From: Lithodes maja
Taxonomy: Eukaryota > Arthropoda > Malacostraca > Decapoda > Lithodidae
Reading direction: 5' to 3'
Assembly: GCA_037953745.1 (NCBI GenBank)
Contig: JBAKBP010003087.1
Location: forward strand, 62,001 to 126,000
DNA length: 64,000 nucleotides
Positions 55,709-64,000 of the stretch are shown piece by piece (within the stretch, counting starts at the first letter, position 1; every line of letters starts with the position of its first letter). The notes beneath the pieces are model-generated. The model did not search any database. It was not told the origin of the DNA and worked only from the letters and a program-made list of their open reading frames with translations. Position numbers and translations under genes: made by a program.

Positions 55709-56210
55709 TTAGAACCTCTTGTTTATAGGGACATGCCAATAGGCATCTTTGAGATCGATCGAACACATCCAACCTTGCGGCGGGAGTGCGAGTCCGAGTT
55801 GCTGTACAGTCAGCATCCTGAAGGGTGAATTCTCTATAAAGGTGTTCAGGTGCGATAGATCTAGAACTGGTCGCATCTGCACACTGTCCCTTTTTGGCAC
55901 TAAGAATAGTCTTGACGTGAACACTGGCTGAAAGGTATTGACCTGTATAAGAACCTGTTTGGCAATCATTTCCTGTAACATGACCTCCTCCTCCTGAGAC
56001 ACTGGGGTATATTCTTGCGGCTGACGCAGTCGAGGCCGCCGGCGCCACCGCCAGGTGATTCCTTTGCTCACTATCTTCCTGGTCCAGGTATGTTTGGGCC
56101 AGGCTGAGCGGAATGCACGGAACGAACCCAGATGCAGCCGGGGTTTGTCCTTCAAGGCAACTCCCCAATCTTGGGCCTTTGAGCTCGGCCCTGGGATGTG
56201 GAGAGTGTGA
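55709..56210 (-). pseudogene. DIRS RT N-terminal (fingers) segment
   Basis: GSFRAFRSAWPKHTWTR, then ...FLVPKRDSVQMRPVLDLSHL, NTFIENSPFRMLT and GWMCSIDLKDAYWHVPI. SIDLKDAY holds the first catalytic Asp. The frame 56155-55709 ends at a shift near 55700. The overlapping longer frame 56504-55647 is not the homologous one over this stretch. Confidence 0.8.
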
Positions 56211-56214
56211 GTGG

Positions 56215-56860
56215 CTATTTTTTTTTTTTTTTTTTTTGAGGTGGGGGTAGGTTGTCATCGGACGCTTGACTAGTTTTGGCTGGTGCAGTGCCCTGATGAC
56301 CTTTATATGGGGCCTTACCCTTATACCCGTGCTGTTTACCGTGTTTGGGTTTGTACTGATTACCTCCCTGCTGAGGAGGTGATCTGGGGTCTCGTGGTAC
56401 CTGTTTAAATTGGGGTTGGAACGGTTTGTTACCGCCCTTTGATTTATGAAAGGGTTTCTTAGGTGGGTCCTTCCTAGCTTGGGAGGTAACCTGCTTCCAC
56501 CCACTTACCATATTAAAAACTAAACTCCAAGTTTCAGAGTTAAGCAAGGTGGCAGTAAGAACCGGAGAGAGAGTTACCCGGCGACCTATGTCCGCCGACA
56601 ACTTCCTCACCAGATGGACTCTCAGATCTTGGCGAGCTCGAACCGCCTCCAAGATTGCAATTCTAATGTCTCCTAGGGACTGAATGTCATTTTGTAGTAA
56701 AAGTCTACGCGACAGCTCAATAGCTTTTCTAATTTGGGGGTCAGTGATTACCGAGATCGTGCGTGTAAGAGAGGCGGCTACTTGATGACTCACCAAGTAA
56801 TGAGAGAACATCCGGTAGGCTTTATTGCGTAACTTAATATCTCGCTCCAAGTGAGTAGCC
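56215..56860 (-). pseudogene. gag: DIRS Gag C-terminal part
   Basis: LERDIKLRNKAYRMFSHYLV, then TDPQIRKAIELSRRLLLQND and a basic, glutamine/glycine/lysine-rich tail (KGGNKPFQPQFK and NQYKPKHGKQHGYKGKAPY) that probably binds nucleic acid. It is separated from the preceding Gag block by a 15-G run at 56861-56875, the likely cause of the frame change, and ends in a poly-lysine artefact from a T-run. Confidence 0.75.
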
Positions 56861-57637
56861 GGGGGGGGGGGGGGGAGAGAAAGGTTCATCCAGGGCATGT
56901 AAAGACACTTTGGGGGCTGCCAGAAATGTTAGTAAGGCTGGGGACACCCCTTCTGCTTTGGATACTGGTAGGGAAAAGTAAGTATGATTCTCTGGGGGAA
57001 TTTGATGTGAAGATTTGGAGGTGATAGTAGTGGCAAATACTTGGGCTTCTATCTCCCAATCTACCCAAGGGCCTACTCCCAGCTGCCACATCTGCAGTAC
57101 CGGAGTCTGAGCTTGGTCTAGAGCCGGAGTTGTAGCCAACTCCGGCGTAAGAGCATTTAAGGCTTTGACATCATTGATACCATCAGTCTTCGACCAGTCA
57201 GCAAATAGTCGTGCAGATGCGGCGGAAGGAACGGCCGGAGCGGCTGAATACACAAAATATGCCGGGTTAAGGGAACTTGGGACATCCTTAATCAGTACAT
57301 CTAATACCCTCCCTGTCTCGTCTTTGGCCCGAAATTTACGGTTCTTATTGATCTCGATGGACCACTCGCCGGGAACTGGTGGGTCCCCTGATACCGAAGG
57401 TTGAGCTATAAGGGGATTCTCTGGTACCACAGGTACCCAAGAGCAATCAGTACCATAGAGGAGGGGCATGGGGCCCTTCTTCAGAGGCGCTTTATCTAAA
57501 AGAGGAGGTTGGACATCAGTAATAACCCTGAGGTTGGACATTGCTAGCGCCGCCGGCACTGTGGGGCCTGGGGTAGCTGCCACCAACGGGGTTGGGTAAG
57601 AAGTAGTGAATGTCGGGAATTCTAAAGGTCTAATCAC
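56861..57637 (-). pseudogene. gag: DIRS Gag middle part
   Basis: Collinear with 8911-7905: PPLLDKAPLKKGPMPLLYG, EWSIEINKNRKFRAKDETGR, SARLFADWSKTDGINDVKAL, VDWEIEAQVFATTITSKSSH, FLAAPKVSLHALDEPF. The frame ends in the G-run. No enzymatic motif is seen; structural Gag is the best reading. Confidence 0.78.
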
Positions 57638-57724
57638 AGAAGTGCTAGGAGGTGCAGCTGAGAGAGTAACCGGGGAATCCGACGAGGCAGGGATTTGATA
57701 ATGCTGTATTACATTATGTAATAA

Positions 57725-58707
57725 TTAATTTACCTGATCAGAAGTCATCCATTTCCTAGAGGGGTCTTTGGATGAATGTGAACTAGCCTCAGAATAATTA
57801 CTAGGGAGAGACTGAGGAGCCGGGGAGAACATTTCATCCGCCGGCTCCTCACTCTGCTCCAAGATCTCTGGTGATGCTATCTCTTGTGAGTCTATCTCAT
57901 TATCCGCCGGGGGCCAAGATAAATCTGGCACTGACGATGCAACACGTTGATGTTGCCGTCTTCAGTCCGTTCTGGAATGACATTAAGAGGTGGATCTGAA
58001 TGGCGCCAATACCCCCCTGCCGCTATGGGCTGGGAGTCATGAGTCACCTGGGAGCTGAATTGGGCCCCGCCGGATAACCCCTAAATTGGTCGGCTAGCAC
58101 CCTACTCGGGCCGGTCAACCTCACACCCCGTGGAACTACAGTTAATTTTGGTATGGCAAAAATCCTGACTAGGTGTAGATGCTAATAACTCAGATCCTAT
58201 TTCCGACTCCCCTGAATCACGTGTATGGGTGTCAGAGGGAGGTGTGGGAGGGGGCGGCTGAGGTGTCTCTCGCCGGCTGCTCGATGTGTCATACTCTTCT
58301 CTCCGGTGCATGTGAGACCGGGAAGAGTCCGAGGTGGAGTGGTGAGAGTGTTTCCGGGGAGACTTCGACCTGGACCTCGACTTCCGCCGCGTGGCACGGT
58401 CAGAGGAGGGGACCTCAGAGATGTCGTTCTCACTACTGCTACTGATAACCTCCTTGCTGATGGCTTTAGCTTTGACCTTGGGTCTGACCGATTTGGAGGA
58501 TCCGGGTTTTACTAAAGGTGACTTGATAATTAGCTTTTCCCACAGGATTTGGTCGTCACATTGGAGTGCCTTATGGGCTGTGTCTTTAGCATAAGAATTA
58601 GACGCCACTTTAATCTCGTGCAAGCCTGCTAAACATGACAGGTCTTTCTTCGCCAGCAAGGCGGATATTAATTCAGTGAATGGCGCACCTTTTAGACAAC
58701 CACACAC
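57725..58707 (-). pseudogene. gag: DIRS Gag N-terminal part with RS-rich block
   Basis: From 58707: MCGCLKGAPFTELISALLAK and YAKDTAHKALQCDDQILWEK, then SKSVRPKVKAKAISKEV, a serine/acidic stretch and an RS-rich block (RKSRSRSKSPRKHSHHS). The frame is lost near 58102, and a short acidic frame (57931-57725) continues toward the middle part. It matches the 9.8-8.9 kb fragment. MCGCLKG may be near the native N-terminus, but this is unverified. Confidence 0.72.
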
Positions 58708-59710
58708 CTCGGGAGCTATCTAAACACTTCACACATTAAATGCAAAGAGTATGAGCAAAAACGGGTAAAAGGGAACAAGTGGGCGTAGCACAATGTTCAA
58801 ACCTAGGCATGGTGCCGTAATCGAGAGAGTCCCCCCCCTCTGCCGGGATTAGATGTCCAACTCCGCCGGAGAAGTAGTCTGAGGCCTGGAAAGAAGATTT
58901 CCAGGAATCAATGCTCATAAGGATAACCTGCGAGGTATTAAACATCCTAACCCAAATCCGCCGGAAAATTAGCAAGAGTGCACCACCTCGCTAACCTTCT
59001 GCCGGATCTGTCTAGCTGACTTTCAATAACTTACCTGTGACAAGAACCACAGGTTCCATGACCTTTTAAGTTGTGATTATACTGAACAAGTTTGCAAAAC
59101 TAATCTTACTTGTTCGCAAAACTAATCTTATCACTTCGTATAGACTTGACTGATGGTGCCGCAGGCAATAAAGTCTTAACGTGTCACTAGGCCAGTCAGG
59201 GCGAGTTAACTCGGCAGGCTGAGTTTGTAGCTCTGCTAGGAATGCAATTCCACCGGGAGAGTGTGGTTCATCCAAACCACATCGGGATCTTTTGAATGTT
59301 CCTACCCGTCAGAGATGGATAATCTGGACCCTCCGCACGGGGCCGCCGGAACAGACAAAAACTGCCGGGAAACGGGGTTGGCACAACCCCATTTCCGCAG
59401 TCCCACACATATATATAAAATGCATAATGACATATAGGGACGTCTCCCCTACCCCCAAAGGAACAAGCCCGCATGCATGAACCAAAAAAAGGGGCATACA
59501 TAGGCAAAAATAACGACAGAAAAATGTAGAAACCTAAATTACCTGAAGCCTACGCCGGAGACCCCTAACTAGGCCGACGACGTGGACCAAAGAACATCCC
59601 AGCAGACGACGCTCCGGCACTCCGCAGCCGCACTATAAAGAGGGAGGCCCACCCAAGGGGCCTAAGCAAAACACGAACCCTGGAAGGTGGAGCACCACGT
59701 GCAGACACCC
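58708..59710 (-). other. DIRS 5' region, non-coding
   Basis: No credible gene. A TATAAAGAGGGAGG word sits at 59633-59646 on the plus strand. The 5' terminal repeat of the element should be here, but its limits cannot be set. Confidence 0.45.
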
Positions 59711-59807
59711 TTAACCCGGGAACTGCGGGGAGACTCTTAAGAGTTCCCCCGGCGGACTGCGGGGAGACTCTTAAAAGTCAGAGAAAAAAAATCAACTTTT
59801 GACATCG

Positions 59808-59842
<35 letters not shown>

Positions 59843-60182
59843 GCCCCTGGGCCATGCAAAATCTCAGTCCTCTACCTCCCCTCCTTCCCCACTTTCCTCC
59901 TCTCCTTCAGTTATCACCTATTTTCCCTGTTATTCCCTTATTCTGAGGTATATTTTCGTGCTAACATTAGAAATCCGGTTGCAGGGTGTGGTCATCACTG
60001 ATAGCAAGCGAATGCAAGAGAGAGAGAGAGTATCGATCGACTGTGTCTCAGTGGCCTTGGGGGAAATTGGCGGGAAAGCAGCTTGCCTCACCCATACATT
60101 ATACAACTCGCGGGCTATATCTCCGATTTTGACCATCCAAACGCTGTTTTCACTCGTTTTATTGTTGTTTCAGGTTAATACC
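59711..60182 (+). mobile_element. TTAA-flanked family 1 element, copy 4, left part
   Basis: Starts TTAACCCGGGAACTGCGG at 59711 and matches copy 3 to GGTTAATACC at 60182, where a LINE interrupts it. The remainder resumes at 63891. The internal A-run is at 59807-59839. Confidence 0.88.
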
Positions 60183-60699
60183 CGACCGACCATCCCCTGA
60201 CGACCCCTCACAATTACCTGGACCTCGGCCTGTTACTCTTTCTATTAATTTCTGCAACATTCGCGGACTTTCCTCTAACTTTCACTCTGTTGAGCACCAT
60301 CTCTCCTCCTACAAACCTGATCTTCTCTTCCTCACCGAAACCCAGGTGTCTGTAGCAACATCCAGCAACCCCTTTTCTGTATCCTCCTACTTTCTCTATC
60401 CTAGTTTCAAAGCCAATGGCGGATGTTGTGCATATGTGCACAACAAACTCACTTGCTCTCGTGTTCCCGATTTCGACTCCTCTGAATTCTCAACTTTATG
60501 GCTCAAACTTTCCTGTCATTCTCTTACTAAATATTTCTGTGCTGTCTATCTTTCCCCTAACTCTACCAACTTTCCTAAATTCTTTGACTATCTAAACTCT
60601 ACAGTGGAACACATTCTATCCATTTCTCCTTTCTCAGAAATCTCCATCTTAGGAGATTTCAACGTTCACCACCGCCAATCTTACTTGAATCTTACTTGA
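60183..60699 (+). pseudogene. LINE endonuclease N-terminal part (Jockey/CR1-like)
   Basis: The plus-strand frame contains SINFCNIRGLSSNFHSVEHH, DLLFLTETQ (catalytic Glu), GGCCAYVHN and ISILGDFNVHH (Asp and Asn). These are APE-type endonuclease motifs in order. The frame breaks at about 60680, where some 84 bp with duplicated ends (ATCTTACTTGA twice, GCCAATGGCTCTCC twice) is inserted. The domain resumes at about 60763. The element is probably truncated just 5' of this point. Confidence 0.8.
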
Positions 60700-60748
60700 A
60701 GTCGTCTAGAGGTCCCGTCCTCACAGTCGTGGTCCGCCACCGCTGCCA

Positions 60749-61967
60749 ATGGCTCTCCGCCAATGGCTCTCCTCTCACACTACTGATCCACCTGGTGAAC
60801 AAGCCTACGTCTTTTCTATCCTAAATGACCTAGAGCAGTTAGTTCAGCAACCCACCCGTATCCCGGATCGCATCGGAGATCGGCCCAACATTCTTGACCT
60901 GTTTCTAACTTCTAACCCTTCTTATACTGTCGATCTTTTCTCTCCTTTGGGCTCCTCCGACCATAAACTTATCTCTGTCACCTGTCCTATCTCTCCAGTA
61001 CAGCCACCCGATCCTCCTAGCCGGCGGCGCTTGTGGCACTTTGGCGCTGCCGACTGGGAGGCTCTTCGGCAGTACCTTTTTGATTTCCCATGGAATGATT
61101 TCTGCTTCCATGGCCGAGGACCCTCGGAGAGTGCTGAACGCATTACCGAGGTAATCCTATCGGGCATGGAAGCATACATTCCATTCTCTTTCTCTCAGAC
61201 TAATGCTAAAAAATCTTGGTTTACTCACGCCTGTTCTACTGCTGTCCGCAATAAGGAGGAAGCATTCAAACGGTACCGACGCCTTAAAACTCAAGACTCT
61301 CATTCTTCATATGTTTCTGCCCGGAATCAAGCCAAATCTGTTCTTCGACTTGCCAAACACTCTTTCATCAATAATAAATGCACTGAACTATCCAACTCTA
61401 GCTCTTCCCAAGCTTTCTGGCATCTAGCCAAAAACCTCTCCAACAATTTCTCTTCCTCGTCTTTCCCTCCCCTTTCCCACTCTGATGGCACAACCATCAC
61501 TTCTTCCTCTGACAAAGCTAAACTCTTCGCTCAAACTTTTGCTAGAAACTCCACCTTGGATGATTCCGGTGCTATTCCTCCCTCTCCGCCCTCCTCTCTC
61601 TTACTTATGCCTAATATCCTAATCTCTTCTAAAGATGTACTTTCTACCCTCTCTGGGCTTAACACTAATAAGGCGTACGGTCCGGACGGTGTTCCTCCTG
61701 TTGTTCTCAAAAACTGTGCTTCCGTGCTGACTCCCTGCCTAGGCAAACTCTTTCGTCTCTGTCTATCCTCTAACGTCTTCCCTTCATGCTGGAAGTTTGC
61801 TCACATTCAACCTGTCCCAAAGAAGGGTGACCGCTCTCAACCCTCCAACTATCGTCCAATTGCTCTTATCTCTTGTCTTTCTAAAGTTTTTGAAACTATT
61901 CTTGCTTCCAAATTTCTTAAGCATTTCTCTTCTCATAATCTGCTCTCAGATCGCCAGTATGGCTTCC
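60749..61967 (+). pseudogene. LINE endonuclease C-terminus and RT N-terminal half
   Basis: DRPNILDLFLTSNPS and GSSDHKLISV (the SDH endonuclease motif) are followed by a basic linker and RT: LSGLNTNKAYGPDGVPPVVL, FAHIQPVPKKGDRSQPSNYR, PIALISCLSKVFETIL and LLSDRQYGF. The frame is cut at 61968 by a TTAA element, and the RT continues at 62603 in a compatible frame. The tail of the ORF to 62041 (PGAAGRLLRVPPADCGK) is transposon sequence. Confidence 0.85.
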
Positions 61968-62602
61968 TTAACCCGGGAGCTGCGGGAAGACTCTTAAGAG
62001 TTCCCCCGGCGGACTGCGGGAAGACTCTCCTGAGTAAGTAAAATTAAAAATCAACTTTTGACATCGAAAAAAAAAAAAAAAATTATTTTTATTTTTTTAT
62101 TTTTTTATTTTTGTTTGGCCCCTGGGCCATGCAAAATCTCAGTCCTCTACCTCCCCTCCTTCCCCACTTTCCTCCTATCCCTCAGTTATCACCTATTTTC
62201 CCTATTATTCCCTTATTCTGAGGTATATTTTCGTGCTAACATTAGCGAGTTGCAAGCAGGGTGTTGTCATCACTGATAGCAATCGAGTGCAAGAGAGAGA
62301 GAGAGAGTATCGATCGACTGTGTCGCAGTGGCCTTGGGGAAAATTGGCGGGAAGGTAGCTTGCCTCACCCATACATTATACAACTCGCGGGCTATATCTC
62401 CGATTTTGACCATCCAAACGCTGTTTTCACTCGTTTAATTGTTGTTTCAGGTTAATATCTTTATAATCAACCCATAATAGGCGCATATGGATAATTATTA
62501 ATGCTATTAATGGTACAATGAATATTTTAGTGACGAAAAACCTCAAATACGTCAGCACAGGGGGAGGTTTTCAATTACCCCCGTGCGCACTTCAGAGGTT
62601 AA
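61968..62602 (+). mobile_element. TTAA-flanked family 1 element, copy 5, in LINE RT
   Basis: TTAA at 61968-61971 and 62599-62602; CCCGGGAGCTGCGG at left, complement of CCTCTGAAGTGCGC at right, a slightly different right end from copies 1-3. Internal A/T tract at 62066-62115. Confidence 0.9.
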
Positions 62603-63032
62603 GGGTCGCTCTACTGGTGATCTTCTTTCATATCTTACTAACTCTTGGTCATCCTCCTTTCGGGACTTCGGTGAGACTTTTTCTATTGCACTAGACATAT
62701 CGAAAGCCTTCGATAGAGTCTGGCATAAATCTTTAATTTCTAAACTACCCTCCTTCGGTTTCTATCCCTCCATCTGTGCCTTTGTCTCTAATTTCCTTTC
62801 CGGCCGTTCCATAGCTGCGGTTGTGGACGGCCATTGTTCACTTCCTCACCCTATAAACTCCGGTGTTCCTCAGGGCTCTGTCCTATCTCCTATTCTCTTT
62901 CTAATTTTTATAAATGATCTCCTTAACTGTACCTTAATTCCCATCCATTCATACGCAGACGACTCAACCTTACACTACTCCATTAGTTTTTTCAGAACGC
63001 CCCAGCCAGCAATCCCTCAACGACAAACGTAA
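62603..63032 (+). pseudogene. LINE RT palm (Jockey/CR1-like)
   Basis: STGDLLSYLTNSW, then FSIALDISKAFDRVWHKSLI (first Asp), GVPQGSVLSPILFLIFINDL and IHSYADDSTLHYS (catalytic YADD). The catalytic residues are intact. The frame is lost near 62990, and the RT thumb continues in the next frame (NEAIELLNSDLNTISNWGRE). Confidence 0.85.
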
Positions 63033-63798
63033 TGAAGCCATAGAACTCTTAAATTCTGATCTAAATACTATTTCCAATTGGGGCAGAGAAAACCTTGTTA
63101 ACTTTAATGCTTCCAAAACCCAATTTCGCCATCTATCTACCCGTCAGGATCTCCCAGCGGACTATCCCTTATTCTTCAACAATACAAAAATCAACCCTTC
63201 ATCTTCTCTCAATATTCTTGGTGTCTCTTTTTCTTCTGCTCTCATTTGGAAGGACCATATTACCAGTCTTGCTAAGGCAGCCTCCCAGAAGCTGGGTGTG
63301 CTCAACCGCCTTAGGGGGTTCTTTTCCCCTGCACAGCTTCTTGCTCTGTACAGGGGCATAGTGCGCCCTTGTATTGAGTATTGTTCACATGTGTGGGGAG
63401 GTTCCTCTCACACCGCTCTCCTAGACAAAGTTGAAAGGAAGGCCTTTCGTATCATTAACTCCCGTCCACTCACCAACTCTCTGCAATCTCTCTGTCTCCG
63501 CCGCAATGTTGCATCTCTCTCGCTATTCTATCGCTACTATAATAATCAGTGTTCCTCAGAGCTATCCCAGTGCATACCACCTCCTTTACGTAGGGCACGT
63601 GGTACCCGTCTTGCAACTCAATCCCACCCCTACTCTGTGCAACTCTCCAACCCAAGAGTGAAACGTTACTCTCAAACTTTCTTCTACTCAACATCTGAGC
63701 TCTGGAACTCTCTCCCAGAATCAGTCTTTCCCTCTTCCTATGACTTAAATTGCTTCAAACTCTGTGTGTCCAGGCATTTTGGCTCGAACGTCCCTTGA
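63000..63798 (+). pseudogene. LINE RT thumb and C-terminal domain
   Basis: Two overlapping frames carry it: from about 63000, NLVNFNASKTQF and LGVSFSSALIWKDHITSLAK, and from 63298, LNRLRGFFSPAQLLALYRGI, VRPCIEYCSHVWGG and LLDKVERKAFRIIN. The last block is characteristic of Jockey/CR1-type LINEs. It ends at 63798 (SRHFGSNVP), followed by a ~90-bp 3' UTR. It is intact after the frameshift. Confidence 0.8.
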
Positions 63799-63890
63799 TT
63801 TTGGCCCTGTCACTCTTTCAACTATGGGGGAGGCACTCGCTATAGGCAGTTATGCCTTTTGCCTCCCTCAATCACATAGAAAAAAAAAAA

Positions 63891-64000
63891 TCAACCCATA
63901 ATAGGCACATATGGATAAGAATTAATGCTATTAATGGTACAATGAATATTTTAGTGATGGAAACACCTCAAATACATGCGCACAGGGAGAGGTGTCTAAT
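63891..64000 (+). mobile_element. TTAA-flanked family 1 element, copy 4, right part (runs off window)
   Basis: TCAACCCATAATAGGCACAT onward matches copy 3 at about 55133 to 55243. Roughly 25 more bases to its end lie beyond the window. Confidence 0.85.

Larger units (their letters stand above)
52700..59710 (-). mobile_element. DIRS-type tyrosine-recombinase retrotransposon, split by a TTAA element
   Basis: Minus-strand order: RS-rich Gag (58.7-56.2 kb), RT (56.2-54.6 kb), RNase H, a Dam-methyltransferase-like segment, and a tyrosine recombinase ending near 52711. There is no LTR, integrase or aspartic protease, as expected for DIRS. The coding region is interrupted at 54643-55269 by a family 1 element and carries several frameshifts and stops. 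Outer limits are approximate because the inverted terminal repeats were not identified. Confidence 0.85.
60183..63890 (+). mobile_element. Jockey/CR1-like LINE, inserted in copy 4 and carrying copy 5
   Basis: Endonuclease and RT with a 3' tail (TTTTGCCTCCCTCAATCACA) and an A-run at 63880-63890. Flanks are the two parts of a family 1 element; about six bases of that element are missing at the junction. The RT is split by a TTAA element at 61968-62602. Frameshifts near 60690 and 62990 inactivate it. Confidence 0.85.

Noticed and set aside
56215..56504. Poly-lysine tail of a Gag ORF
   Set aside because: It is encoded by a T-run homopolymer on the displayed strand and is likely slippage rather than a real tail.
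59799..60200. ORFs in family 1 TTAA elements (for example the MLSSLMASECKRERES frame seen in several copies)
   Set aside because: Open in several copies because the copies are nearly identical. Only ~64 codons, interrupted or shifted in copy 4, and unlike any transposase.

Overview
This is eukaryotic, repeat-dense, AT-rich DNA. I see no host gene, tRNA, rRNA or CRISPR. Almost everything recognisable is a transposable element, mostly broken. The mix (DIRS-type tyrosine-recombinase elements with an SR-rich Gag, BEL/Pao, Gmr1-like Ty3/gypsy, RTE-like and Jockey/CR1-like LINEs, and abundant short TTAA-flanked elements) suggests a metazoan, probably an arthropod and perhaps a decapod crustacean. 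The taxon is an inference from element content only.

Layout. 1-6.4 kb: a BEL/Pao retrotransposon on the plus strand, entering from the left edge and split by a 657-bp TTAA-flanked insertion. 6.4-7.9 kb: a degraded LTR (family D). 7.9-9.87 kb: a DIRS Gag fragment on the minus strand. 9.87-12.69 kb: non-coding, with a long hairpin and a 22-bp tandem repeat. 12.69-43.42 kb: one nest. An RTE-like LINE (plus) carries gypsy C (minus). Gypsy C carries gypsy A (plus), whose 5' LTR holds a short TTAA element. Gypsy A also carries gypsy B (minus), whose reading frame holds another TTAA element. Target-site duplications or matching split reading frames connect the halves at every level. 43.4-52.7 kb: non-coding, with two further TTAA-flanked short families, fold-back repeats, homopolymers and direct repeats. 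52.7-59.7 kb: a fuller DIRS element (minus) split by a TTAA element. 59.7-64 kb: a TTAA element split by a Jockey/CR1-like LINE, which is itself split by another TTAA element.

How the pieces work together. The three gypsy elements share TGTGACGC...CGTAACA LTR ends, a TGGCGACC primer-binding site and the order Gag-protease-integrase-RT-RNase H. Integrase before RT is the hallmark of the Gmr1 lineage and unlike ordinary Ty3/gypsy. Their LTRs, and a fourth diverged LTR, share a covarying 13-bp stem with a 7-nt loop. Every autonomous element here carries inactivating lesions. The short TTAA elements encode no transposase and would depend on one supplied in trans, probably piggyBac-like.
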